A stretch of 53,296 nt of DNA from Micromonospora parastrephiae. GTDB lineage: Bacteria > Actinomycetota > Actinomycetes > Mycobacteriales > Micromonosporaceae. The stretch covers positions 1-53,296 of the forward strand of contig NZ_JAEVHM010000021.1 in NCBI RefSeq assembly GCF_016802865.1, written 5' to 3'. Shown piece after piece: positions 35,899 to 45,353 of the stretch. Positions within the stretch are counted from its first letter, which is position 1, and the number at the start of each line of letters is the position of its first letter. The notes below the pieces were generated by a model. It made no database searches. It was not told the DNA's origin and saw only the letters and a list, made by a program, of their open reading frames with translations. A program made the translations under genes and the position numbers.

Positions 35899-36750
35899 AT
35901 GGATGACGAGCTGGCCATCTCCGTCCGAGGGCTGCGCAAGGCGTACGGCGGCAACGTGGCCGTGGCGGGCGTGGATCTCGACGTCCGCCGCGGCGAGGTG
36001 TTCGCGTTGCTCGGCCCGAACGGCGCCGGCAAGACCACCACGGTGGAGATCCTGGAGGGCTACCGGCGCCGCGACGCCGGCGAGGTCTCCGTGCTCGGCG
36101 CGGACCCGGCGCACCCGGATCAGGGCTGGCGCTCACGGGTCGGCATCGTGCTCCAGGGCACCGGCGAGTTCGACGAGCTGACCGTGGCCGAGGTGGTCCG
36201 GCACTTCTCCGGCTTCTACCCGGCCGCGGACGACCCGGACAAGGTGATCGAACGGGTCGGACTGGCCGGCAAGGCGAAGGCCCGCACGCACACCCTCTCC
36301 GGCGGGCAGAAGCGCCGCCTCGACGTGGCGCTGGGCATCATCGGCCGCCCCGAGCTGCTCTTCCTCGACGAGCCGACCACCGGTTTCGACCCGGAGGCCC
36401 GCCGCGAGTTCTGGGAGCTGATCCGCGATCTCGCCGCGGCCGGCACGACCATCGTGCTGACCACCCACTACCTCGACGAGGCGGAGGCGCTCGCGGACCG
36501 GGTCGGCGTGATCGCCGGTGGCCGGTTGGTCGAGGTCGCCGCACCGAACCGGCTGGGCAACCGGCAGGAGGCCCTCGCGACGGTCTCCTGGCGTACCCCG
36601 GAAGGGACGCCGGAACGTGCGCAGACCGCGACGCCGACGGCCCTGGTCGCCGACCTGGCCGCGCGCTACGGCGGCGAGGTCCCGGGGCTCACGGTGACCC
36701 GGCCGACCCTGGAGGACGTCTACCTCGAAATGATCGGACAGGCGCGATGA
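35899..36750 (+). CDS. ABC transporter ATP-binding protein (DrrA-like)
   Basis: 283-residue nucleotide-binding subunit: Walker A GPNGAGKT (about 39-46), signature LSGGQKRRLD, Walker B LLFLDEPT, and the H-loop TTHYLDEAEALADR of the drug-resistance DrrA/CcmA type. Couples ATP hydrolysis to export by the next gene. The start ATG 35899 (MDDELAISVRGLRKAYGG) matches the family N-terminus; the open frame upstream is noncoding. The overlap with the permease is ATGA. Confidence 0.9.
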   Translation: MDDELAISVRGLRKAYGGNVAVAGVDLDVRRGEVFALLGPNGAGKTTTVEILEGYRRRDAGEVSVLGADPAHPDQGWRSRVGIVLQGTGEFDELTVAEVVRHFSGFYPAADDPDKVIERVGLAGKAKARTHTLSGGQKRRLDVALGIIGRPELLFLDEPTTGFDPEARREFWELIRDLAAAGTTIVLTTHYLDEAEALADRVGVIAGGRLVEVAAPNRLGNRQEALATVSWRTPEGTPERAQTATPTALVADLAARYGGEVPGLTVTRPTLEDVYLEMIGQAR

Positions 36751-37592
36751 CGACCACGACGAAGCCGGCCACGCCGGTCGCCGCCACCCCGAGCCGCCGG
36801 CCGGGCGCCGGCGCGCTCGCCCTGCGCCAGGGCCGACTGGAGATCACCCAGTTCCTGCGCAGTCGGGAGTCCGTGGTCTTCACGATGGGCTTTCCCATCA
36901 TCATGATCCTGATCTTCGCCTCGATCTTCGATGGCACGATCGGCGGCGGGGTCAAGTTCACCCAGTACTTCATCACCGGCATGATCGCGACCGGCCTGAT
37001 GACGGTGAGCTTCCAGAACCTCGGCATCTGGATCCCGATCGAGCGGGACCGGGGCGTGCTCAAGCGCTACCGGGGCACGCCGATGCCGAAGTGGGTCTGG
37101 TTCGGCGGCAAGGTGATCATGGTGGTGGCGATCGGCATCGCCGAGACGGCGCTGCTGCTGGCGGTCGCGGTGGCCCTGTTCGACCTCGACCTGCCGGGCA
37201 CCGCCGCGAAGTGGTTCACCTTCGGCTGGGTCTCCGTGCTCGGCGTGACCGCCTGCACCCTGTGCGGCATCGCCATCTCGTCGCTGGCCCGCACCGCCCG
37301 CAGCGGCTCGGCGGTGGTCACCCCGGTCGCCCTGGTGCTCCAGTTCATCTCCGGCGTGTTCTTCGTCTTCACCGACCTGCCCACCTGGATGCAGCAGGTG
37401 GCCGCGCTGTTCCCGCTCAAGTGGATGTGCCAGGGCCTGCGGTCGGTCTTCCTGCCGGAGAGCTTCGGCGCCCAGGAGCCGGGCGGCTCGTTCGAGCTGG
37501 GCCGGGTCGCGCTGGTGCTCGGCCTGTGGTGCGTGATCGGCCTGGTGCTCTGCCTGACGACGTTCCGCTGGACGACGAAGCGCGACGGCTGA
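36747..37592 (+). CDS. ABC-2 type transporter permease
   Basis: 281 residues with about six membrane helices: FTMGFPIIMILIFASIF, FITGMIATGLMTVSF, VIMVVAIGIAETALLLAVAVALF, FGWVSVLGVTACTLCGIAIS, VTPVALVLQFISGVFFVF and LGLWCVIGLVLCLTTF. An amphipathic loop ERDRGVLKRYRGTP is typical of ABC-2 exporters. Start ATG overlaps the ATPase stop by 4 bases. Substrate unknown. Confidence 0.88.
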   Translation: MTTTTKPATPVAATPSRRPGAGALALRQGRLEITQFLRSRESVVFTMGFPIIMILIFASIFDGTIGGGVKFTQYFITGMIATGLMTVSFQNLGIWIPIERDRGVLKRYRGTPMPKWVWFGGKVIMVVAIGIAETALLLAVAVALFDLDLPGTAAKWFTFGWVSVLGVTACTLCGIAISSLARTARSGSAVVTPVALVLQFISGVFFVFTDLPTWMQQVAALFPLKWMCQGLRSVFLPESFGAQEPGGSFELGRVALVLGLWCVIGLVLCLTTFRWTTKRDG

Positions 37593-37596
37593 CGTG

Positions 37597-37633
37597 GAAA
37601 GAGGGGCGGGCGCTGTCCGCCCGCCCCTCTTTC
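37597..37633. terminator. Perfect bidirectional terminator
   Basis: 16-bp perfect stem: GAAAGAGGGGCGGGCG (37597-37612) pairs with CGCCCGCCCCTCTTTC (37618-37633) around a 5-base loop, with A/T ends on both sides. It ends both the ABC transporter unit and the convergent 3-hydroxybutyryl-CoA dehydrogenase gene. Confidence 0.8.
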
Positions 37634-37641
37634 TGTCCCGC

Positions 37642-38490
37642 TCAGTACGTGTAGAAGCCCTTGCCGGTCTTGCGACCCAGGTCACCGGCGGTGACCATGC
37701 GCTGGAGCAGCTCCGGCGGGAAGAACTTCTCGTCGGCCGTGTCCGTGTAGATGTTCTTCGAGGCGTGCAGCAGCACGTCCACGCCGGTCAGGTCGGTGGT
37801 GGCCAGCGGACCCATGGCGTGCCCGAACCCCAGCCGGCAGGCGGTGTCCAGGTCCTCGGCGGACACCACGCCCGACTCGACCAGCTTGACCGCCTCCACC
37901 ACCAGGGCGGAGATCAGCCGGGTGGTGACGAAACCGGCGATGTCCCGGTTGACCACCACCACCGTCTTGCCGATCCCCTCGGCGAAGGCCCGCGCGGTGG
38001 CCAGGGTGGCGTCGCTGGTCTTGTAGCCCCGGACCAGCTCGCAGAGCTGCATCATCGGCACCGGGGAGAAGAAGTGGGTGCCGACGACCGCCTCGGGCCG
38101 CTCGGTGACCGCGGCGATCTGGGTGACCGGGATGGCCGACGTGTTGGTGGCGAGCACCGCGTCGGACTTGCAGATCTTGTCCAGGGCGCGGAACACCTCG
38201 TGCTTGATCTCCAGCCGTTCGAAGACGGCCTCGACCACGATGTCCGCGTCCGCCGCCGCTTCCAGGTCGGTGGTCGGCGTGATCCGGGCGAGCGTCGCCT
38301 CGACCTCGGACGCCTCGATCTTGCCCTTCTCGGCGAACTTCTCCAGCGACTTCCGGATGCCGCCGAGCCCTCGGGTGGTGGCCGCGTCGTCCAGGTCGCG
38401 CAGCGTCACCTGCCAGCCCGCCTGCGCCGCCACCTGGGCGATGCCGGAGCCCATCAGCCCGGCCCCGACGACCGCGAGTCGACCCGCCAT
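37642..38490 (-). CDS. 3-hydroxybutyryl-CoA dehydrogenase
   Basis: Reduces acetoacetyl-CoA to 3-hydroxybutyryl-CoA, the step between the thiolase and crotonyl-CoA. 282 residues: Rossmann motif AVVGAGLMGSGIAQ, acid motif VVEAVFERLEIKHEVF, catalytic TNTSAIPVT and VGTHFFSPVPMMQLCELV (His), then GFGHAMGPLATTDLTG. ATG 38490 is preceded by GAGGGAGAAG. The pathway operator and a TAGGGT -10 lie upstream, consistent with co-control with ccr and icmA. Confidence 0.93.
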   Translation of the reverse strand: MAGRLAVVGAGLMGSGIAQVAAQAGWQVTLRDLDDAATTRGLGGIRKSLEKFAEKGKIEASEVEATLARITPTTDLEAAADADIVVEAVFERLEIKHEVFRALDKICKSDAVLATNTSAIPVTQIAAVTERPEAVVGTHFFSPVPMMQLCELVRGYKTSDATLATARAFAEGIGKTVVVVNRDIAGFVTTRLISALVVEAVKLVESGVVSAEDLDTACRLGFGHAMGPLATTDLTGVDVLLHASKNIYTDTADEKFFPPELLQRMVTAGDLGRKTGKGFYTY

Positions 38491-38526
38491 CTACTTCTCC
38501 CTCGCTGCGATTGAGTGCCTGTCTGC

Positions 38527-38558
38527 ACCCTAGTCGGCGAGCCTGAACGACGGCTAAG
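38527..38558 (-). promoter_or_regulatory. 3-hydroxybutyryl-CoA dehydrogenase promoter with shared operator
   Basis: On the minus strand 38558-38543 reads CTTAGCCGTCGTTCAG, an exact consensus match. TAGGGT (38532-38527) follows after 10 bases, the same operator-to--10 spacing as at icmA, so the operator covers the -35 region. Confidence 0.7.
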
Positions 38559-38569
38559 CCCGGTCGGCG

Positions 38570-40012
38570 TCAAATCTCCAGCGACGGCTCCTCCGGCGCG
38601 CAGCCCCGCTCCACCGCCACGCCGAGCGCCCGGAGGTCGGCCACGAAGTCCGGGTAGCCCCGATCGACGTGGTGCACGTGGGAGACCTCGGTGACCCCGT
38701 CCGCGCAGAGCCCGGCGATGATCAGCCCGGCCCCGGCACGGATGTCGGTGGCCCGCACCGGCGCCCCGGACAGCCGGTCCCGGCCCCGGACCACCGCGTG
38801 GTGCCCGTCGGTCTTGATGTCCGCGCCGAGCCGCATCATCTCGTTGGCGAACATGAACCGGCCGTCGAAGATGTTCTCGGTGATCAGCGAGGCCCCGTCG
38901 CTGACCGCGGCCAGACCGATCGCCATCGGCAGCAGGTCGGTGGCGAAGCCGGGGTACGGCAGGGTCACCACGTCCACCGCCCGGGGCCGGTCGTCCATCC
39001 GTACCCGGAAGGCGTCCCCACGGGTCTCCACCAGGCCGCCGGCCGCGACGACCTTGTCCAGCGCGACCTCCAGGAAGGCCGGATCCAGACCGGTCACGGT
39101 CACGTCGCCCCTGGTCATCGCCGCACCGAACGCCCAGGTGCCGGCGACGATCCGGTCCCCCACCGTGGCGTGGCGCACCGGCCGCAGCCCGGGAACCCCC
39201 GTGATCCGCAGGGTGGACGTGCCGGCGCCGGAGATCCGCGCGCCCATCTGGTTGAGCATGGTGCAGATGTCGACGATCTCGGGCTCCCGGGCCGCGTTGT
39301 CGATCATCGTGGTGCCCTGGGCGAGCACCGCCGCCATCACCAGGTTCTCGGTCGCGCCCACGCTCGGGAAGTCGAGCACGATGTCCGCGCCACGCAGGCC
39401 GTGCGGGGCCGCGGCGATGACGAACCCGTGCTCGCCGGAGATCTCCGCTCCCATCCGGGTCAGCCCGGAGACGTGCATGTCCAGCCCACGGGAGCCGATC
39501 GCGTCGCCGCCGGGGTGGGCGACCCGCACGTACCCTCGGCGGGCCAGCAGGGGACCGAGCACGCAGATCGACGCGCGCAGCCGGCGGACCAGGTCGTAGT
39601 CCGCGTCCGTGCCCGGCTGCTCGGGCACGTCGATGGTCACCGAGCGGGATCGGGCGAGGCCCCCTCGGGCCACCATCGGGTCGACCGGGTCGTCCGCGTC
39701 GAACTGGACGTCGCAGCCCAGCCGGCGCAGCACCTCACCCATGATCGCGATGTCGGTGATCCGGGGGACATTGGTGATGACGCTGCGGCCCGGGGCGAGC
39801 AGCGCGGCGGCCATCAGCTTCAACGCCGAGTTCTTGGCACCCACCACGTGCACGGTGCCGGTCAGTCGGGCGTCACCACGGACCCGGATGACGTCGACGT
39901 CGCTGACCGCAGGATCGCCGGCATCGCCGGGACCCACCACCGCCGGCCAGGCGGTCGTGGTGTCCGGCCGCGCCGGGATCGTCAGGTCCGGTATCCGTAG
40001 GCTGTGCGTCAT
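38570..40012 (-). CDS. murA: UDP-N-acetylglucosamine 1-carboxyvinyltransferase (Asp-type MurA)
   Basis: First committed step of peptidoglycan synthesis: transfer of enolpyruvate from PEP to UDP-GlcNAc. 480 residues with the EPSP-synthase-like repeats; [10 protein letters not shown] carries the PEP-binding Lys. The active-site loop reads [15 protein letters not shown]: the usual Cys is Asp170, as in mycobacteria, which makes MurA insensitive to fosfomycin. ATG 40012 has GAGGTGG 6 bases upstream (inside pduO). About 40 N-terminal residues precede the conserved domain. Divergent from pduO, with overlapping start codons. The order atp genes, DUF2550, pduO, murA matches Mycobacterium. Confidence 0.93.
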   Translation of the reverse strand: MTHSLRIPDLTIPARPDTTTAWPAVVGPGDAGDPAVSDVDVIRVRGDARLTGTVHVVGAKNSALKLMAAALLAPGRSVITNVPRITDIAIMGEVLRRLGCDVQFDADDPVDPMVARGGLARSRSVTIDVPEQPGTDADYDLVRRLRASICVLGPLLARRGYVRVAHPGGDAIGSRGLDMHVSGLTRMGAEISGEHGFVIAAAPHGLRGADIVLDFPSVGATENLVMAAVLAQGTTMIDNAAREPEIVDICTMLNQMGARISGAGTSTLRITGVPGLRPVRHATVGDRIVAGTWAFGAAMTRGDVTVTGLDPAFLEVALDKVVAAGGLVETRGDAFRVRMDDRPRAVDVVTLPYPGFATDLLPMAIGLAAVSDGASLITENIFDGRFMFANEMMRLGADIKTDGHHAVVRGRDRLSGAPVRATDIRAGAGLIIAGLCADGVTEVSHVHHVDRGYPDFVADLRALGVAVERGCAPEEPSLEI

Positions 40013-40582
40013 GGCCGTCCACCTCACGCGCATCTACACCAAGGCCGGCGACGCCGGCATGACCAGGCTGAGCAACAACGAGCAGGTGCCGAAGACCGAT
40101 CCACGGATCGCCGCGTACGCCGATGTCGACGAGTGCAACGCGGCGATCGGTGTCGCACTCGCCCTGGGCCAACTCGACGAGGAGTTGCGGGTCGTGCTGG
40201 GCTCGGTGCAGAACGATCTGTTCGACGTGGGCGCCGACCTGTCCACCCCGGTCGAGCCGGACCCGAAGTACCCGCCGCTGCGGGTGACCGAGGAGTACGT
40301 CGAGCGCCTGGAGGGCTGGTGCGACGAGTACAACGCACGCCTGAGCAAGCTCGACTCCTTCATCCTCCCGGGCGGCACCGCGGGTGCGGCGCTGCTGCAC
40401 GTGGCGCGTACCACTGCCCGGCGTGCGGAACGAGCCGCGTGGGCGCTGGTCAGCCACGATCCGGAACGGACCAGCCCGCTCCCGGCAAAGTATCTCAACC
40501 GGCTCTCCGATCTGCTCTTTATCCTGTCAAGAACGGCAAATCCGGCGGGAGATGTGCTATGGGTGCCGGGCGTCAGCGCTGA
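40011..40582 (+). CDS. pduO: Cob(I)alamin adenosyltransferase, PduO type (probable 3' frameshift)
   Basis: Makes adenosylcobalamin from ATP and cob(I)alamin, the cofactor of the IcmA and Ecm mutases in this window. Motifs are [11 protein letters not shown] near the N-terminus (ATP site), [37 protein letters not shown] and [13 protein letters not shown]. As written, the frame runs to 40643 with an unrelated Arg-rich tail. Restoring one G near 40572 turns VPGVSAD into VPGGQR followed by a stop at 40582, giving 190 residues with the usual family C-terminus. ATG 40011 fits the conserved [10 protein letters not shown] start; its codon overlaps that of murA in CATG. Confidence 0.88.
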
Positions 40583-40584
40583 CC

Positions 40585-40698
40585 GTGGGCGCCCTGCACC
40601 ACGTGGAGGTGTGGGTTCCCGATCTCGCCGCCGCCACGCGTAGTTGGGGCTGGCTCCTCGGCGAGTTGGGCCGGACGCTCTACGCCATCGCGCGCTGA
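40585..40698 (+). pseudogene. Truncated VOC/glyoxalase-family fragment
   Basis: 37 codons starting VGALHHVEVWVPDLAAATRS and continuing WGWLLGELG, the N-terminal strand-helix of a glyoxalase/VOC protein, then eight unrelated residues and a stop. The stop codon (40696-40698) lies within palindromic repeat copy D, so the gene seems cut off where the repeat begins. A full VOC domain needs about 120 residues, so this is a remnant. Directly downstream of the corrected pduO stop. Confidence 0.6.
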
Positions 40699-40773
40699 TC
40701 AACTCCGGATCGGGGATGTCGGGGTATCCGAGCCACGGGACACCCCGACATCGCCGATACCGTGTCGATCAAG
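40695..40773. repeat. Palindromic intergenic repeat, copy D
   Basis: Arms CTGATCAACTCCGGATCGG and CCGATACCGTGTCGATCAAG enclose GATGTCGGGGTATCC and GGACACCCCGACATC. Same family as copies A-C. It abuts a truncated gene on its left and ends 7 bases before the stop of the DUF2550 gene. Confidence 0.68.
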
Positions 40774-40780
40774 CCAGGGC

Positions 40781-41236
40781 TCAGGCAGCCGGCCAGTCCT
40801 GGGAGGCCATACGCGGCGAGACCGCCCCCGGAGGGGCGGCCTCGAGCCAGGAAAGAAAACCGGTCACTGTCGACCGCGCCATGGCGATCTCCACCGGTGC
40901 GTGGTGACTGGTACACCGGAGGATCACCCAGTCCGCCGGCATGGAGAGCCGTTCCTGCCCTTCGGGCAACCGTCGGCGCTCGACCGCGAGGCCCTTGCGG
41001 GACAGGACCCGCTTGGGGCGGAGCGCGAAGCTGAACATCCGATACCAGCGCAGCTCGTCACCCGCGAACCGGCCGAAACCGGGCGACCAGCCACGGCCGT
41101 CGAGCACGGTGGTGACCCGGACGCTGAGCCGGATGATGCCACCGCTACGAGTGACCACGGCCCGCCGGACGAAGAGGATGAGAAGCGCAACGAGGACGAC
41201 GGCGACGCCGATCCCGATCCCTTCGACGATCTCCAT
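40781..41236 (-). CDS. DUF2550 single-pass membrane protein
   Basis: 151 residues: an N-terminal helix (GIGIGVAVVLVALLILFV, about residues 6-23), then a cytosolic domain with GRGWSPGFGRFAGDELRWYRMFS that is characteristic of the family. Function unknown. It lies 12 bases after atpC, as in Mycobacterium (Rv1312), so it is probably co-transcribed with atpC. No ribosome site is seen before ATG 41236. Confidence 0.85.
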   Translation of the reverse strand: MEIVEGIGIGVAVVLVALLILFVRRAVVTRSGGIIRLSVRVTTVLDGRGWSPGFGRFAGDELRWYRMFSFALRPKRVLSRKGLAVERRRLPEGQERLSMPADWVILRCTSHHAPVEIAMARSTVTGFLSWLEAAPPGAVSPRMASQDWPAA

Positions 41237-41248
41237 CCGCGGTACGGC

Positions 41249-41530
41249 TCAGCGGCCCTGCGCGGAAACCGGGGTCGCGCTCTCGGCCAGCACGGTGACG
41301 CCGTCGGCGCTCACCGAGAGGAAGCCACCGGCCACCTCGTAGGAGACCTGCTCACCGCCGGCCAGCTTGATGCGGACCTCGCCGGGCTCGGCGAGCTGGC
41401 CGAGCAGCGGCGCGTGCCCCGGCAGGACACCGAGCTCACCCTCGGTCGTCCGGGCGACGACCATCTCGGCGTCACCGGACCAGACCTTCTCCTCGACGGC
41501 GACGAGCTCGACGTGAAGCTGCTGTGCCAC
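41249..41530 (-). CDS. atpC: ATP synthase F1 epsilon subunit
   Basis: 93 residues of the central-stalk subunit: [35 protein letters not shown] and [16 protein letters not shown] form the N-terminal beta-sandwich. The C-terminal helical hairpin is short or missing, as in several actinobacteria. GTG 41530 has AAGGAGA about 6 bases upstream. It is separated from atpD by a whole LCP gene and a terminator, which is unusual: atpC normally follows atpD directly. Confidence 0.93.
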   Translation of the reverse strand: MAQQLHVELVAVEEKVWSGDAEMVVARTTEGELGVLPGHAPLLGQLAEPGEVRIKLAGGEQVSYEVAGGFLSVSADGVTVLAESATPVSAQGR

Positions 41531-41618
41531 GCTGTCTCCTTGCTGCGGCGGCGGATTGCCGAAAGTCTAGCCTGACGCCGACACGCCCCCAACGCGGGTG
41601 GGGAGAGCTACGCCACGA

Positions 41619-42755
41619 CTACTTGGTCTTGTTCTGGAATTCCGGGTGCTCCAGCAGGAACGGGTCCAGTTGTTCGCTGTGCAGGGCCGTGAAGAAGTCC
41701 GTGACGCCGGCCTGGAACTGCTCGCCCTTGTACGTCTTGCCCTCGTACAACGGACCACCGGGCAGTTTGATCATCTCAATCGTGTTCGGCCGGATGTCCT
41801 TCAGGGCCAGCCCGAAGTCGATCACGCTGTTGCCCCGGCCGTTGAAGATGAGCGACTGGCCAGCCGCGCGCAGCACCTTGTCCAGCTTGATCGGGTTGGC
41901 GACCACGTCGGCACTGAACGCCTGACCCACCATCGCCTTGACGAACTGCTGCTGGTGGCGCTGCCGGCCGTAGTCGGCGTCCGGCACGCCGTTCTTCGGA
42001 TAGCGCTGCCGGACGTAGTCCAGCGCCTGCCACCCCTTGAGGTGGTGATTGCCCTTCTTGTAGATCGCCTGCGGGCCGACGTAGCCCTCGCCGCGCGTGT
42101 TGCCCGGCCGCGGCGTGCCGTCCGGCTGCTTGTGCTCGGACTTCACGTCCCGCTCGACGTACATGTCGACACCACCCATGGCGTCGACGATCTTCTGGAA
42201 GCCGGTGAAGTTGATGATCGCGCCAGCGTCGAACCGCTTGATGCCTGTCACGTTCTGCACGGTGCTGGCCAGCAGCTCGAAGCCGCGCGCCGCGTCGGGG
42301 TTCCCGCCCGGCACCCGACTGCCGAACGACATCGCTGCGTTGATCTTCGTGGTCTCGCCGGCGAAGTTGGCCTTCTTGAAGGCCGGGATGTCGACGTAGA
42401 GGTCCCGGGGTAGCGAGAACAGGTAGGCCCGGTCCATCGACGCGGGTACGTGCAGCACCATGATCGAGTCAGCCAGTGGCGCGGCCGTGGGCGTACGAGG
42501 GTCGATGCCCACCAGCAGGATGTTGAGTGGGCCCTTGATGTCGCTCTTCTTCTCCTTGGCACCCGCCGCCTGGTCACCGAAGAGGTCGGCCTTGCCGACC
42601 GCGCCCTCGTAGCGGGCCATCAGCACCTCGGTGCCGACCAGCGCCATCCCGCTGAGCATGGTCAGCACGGTGCCGAACACCGTGCAGACCTTGGCCCAGC
42701 GTGGCACGCCCCGCCACATGGACTTCCTGCGGCCAGTCTTGACGGCCTTAGCCAC
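41619..42755 (-). CDS. LytR-CpsA-Psr (LCP) family cell-wall ligase
   Basis: 378 residues. One N-terminal membrane helix (about VCTVFGTVLTMLSGMALVG), then the extracellular LCP domain: LLVGIDPRT, DSIMVLHVP, FSLPRDLYVDIP, KINAAM, and the arginine/aspartate motif YVRQRYPKNGVPDADYGRQRHQQ. LCP proteins transfer undecaprenyl-linked glycans to peptidoglycan or proteins. GTG 42755 lies 6 bases after GGAG; ATG 42761 directly abuts it. It lies between atpD and atpC in the same direction, after a strong terminator, and must have its own promoter in 42756-42925. Confidence 0.9.
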   Translation of the reverse strand: MAKAVKTGRRKSMWRGVPRWAKVCTVFGTVLTMLSGMALVGTEVLMARYEGAVGKADLFGDQAAGAKEKKSDIKGPLNILLVGIDPRTPTAAPLADSIMVLHVPASMDRAYLFSLPRDLYVDIPAFKKANFAGETTKINAAMSFGSRVPGGNPDAARGFELLASTVQNVTGIKRFDAGAIINFTGFQKIVDAMGGVDMYVERDVKSEHKQPDGTPRPGNTRGEGYVGPQAIYKKGNHHLKGWQALDYVRQRYPKNGVPDADYGRQRHQQQFVKAMVGQAFSADVVANPIKLDKVLRAAGQSLIFNGRGNSVIDFGLALKDIRPNTIEMIKLPGGPLYEGKTYKGEQFQAGVTDFFTALHSEQLDPFLLEHPEFQNKTK

Positions 42756-42820
42756 GAGCATCTCCGTTCGTTACGCCCACGTGGGGAAGACGGGCGCACG
42801 TCGCCGAAAGGTTGCAAAGA

Positions 42821-42834
42821 TGAACGCTCGTTCA
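42821..42834. promoter_or_regulatory. Perfect palindrome TGAACGCTCGTTCA upstream of the LCP gene
   Basis: A perfect 14-bp palindrome 66-79 bases before the LCP start. Its half-site TGAACG and 2-base centre have the same geometry as the acyl-CoA operator (half-sites CTGAACG/CTTAGCG), but the gene is unrelated, so it may be a different TetR-type site. Confidence 0.4.
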
Positions 42835-42925
42835 CGTGAGCGCGCGGAACGACCGTATCTCGGGCGACTCGGAACCGACGACCACGAGTAACGGACCGCG
42901 ACGATGATAGGGCGTGAAGATGAAC

Positions 42926-42960
42926 AAAAGACTGCCCCGGCATTGCCGGGGCAGTCTTTT
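42926..42960 (-). terminator. Perfect terminator after atpD
   Basis: 16-bp perfect stem AAAAGACTGCCCCGGC / GCCGGGGCAGTCTTTT with a 3-base loop, 24 bases past the atpD stop, flanked by A and T runs. It should end the main atp transcript before the LCP gene. Confidence 0.82.
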
Positions 42961-42983
42961 GATGACGAATCCGATGGGGCTTG

Positions 42984-45349
<2,366 letters not shown>

Positions 45350-45353
45350 CAGA

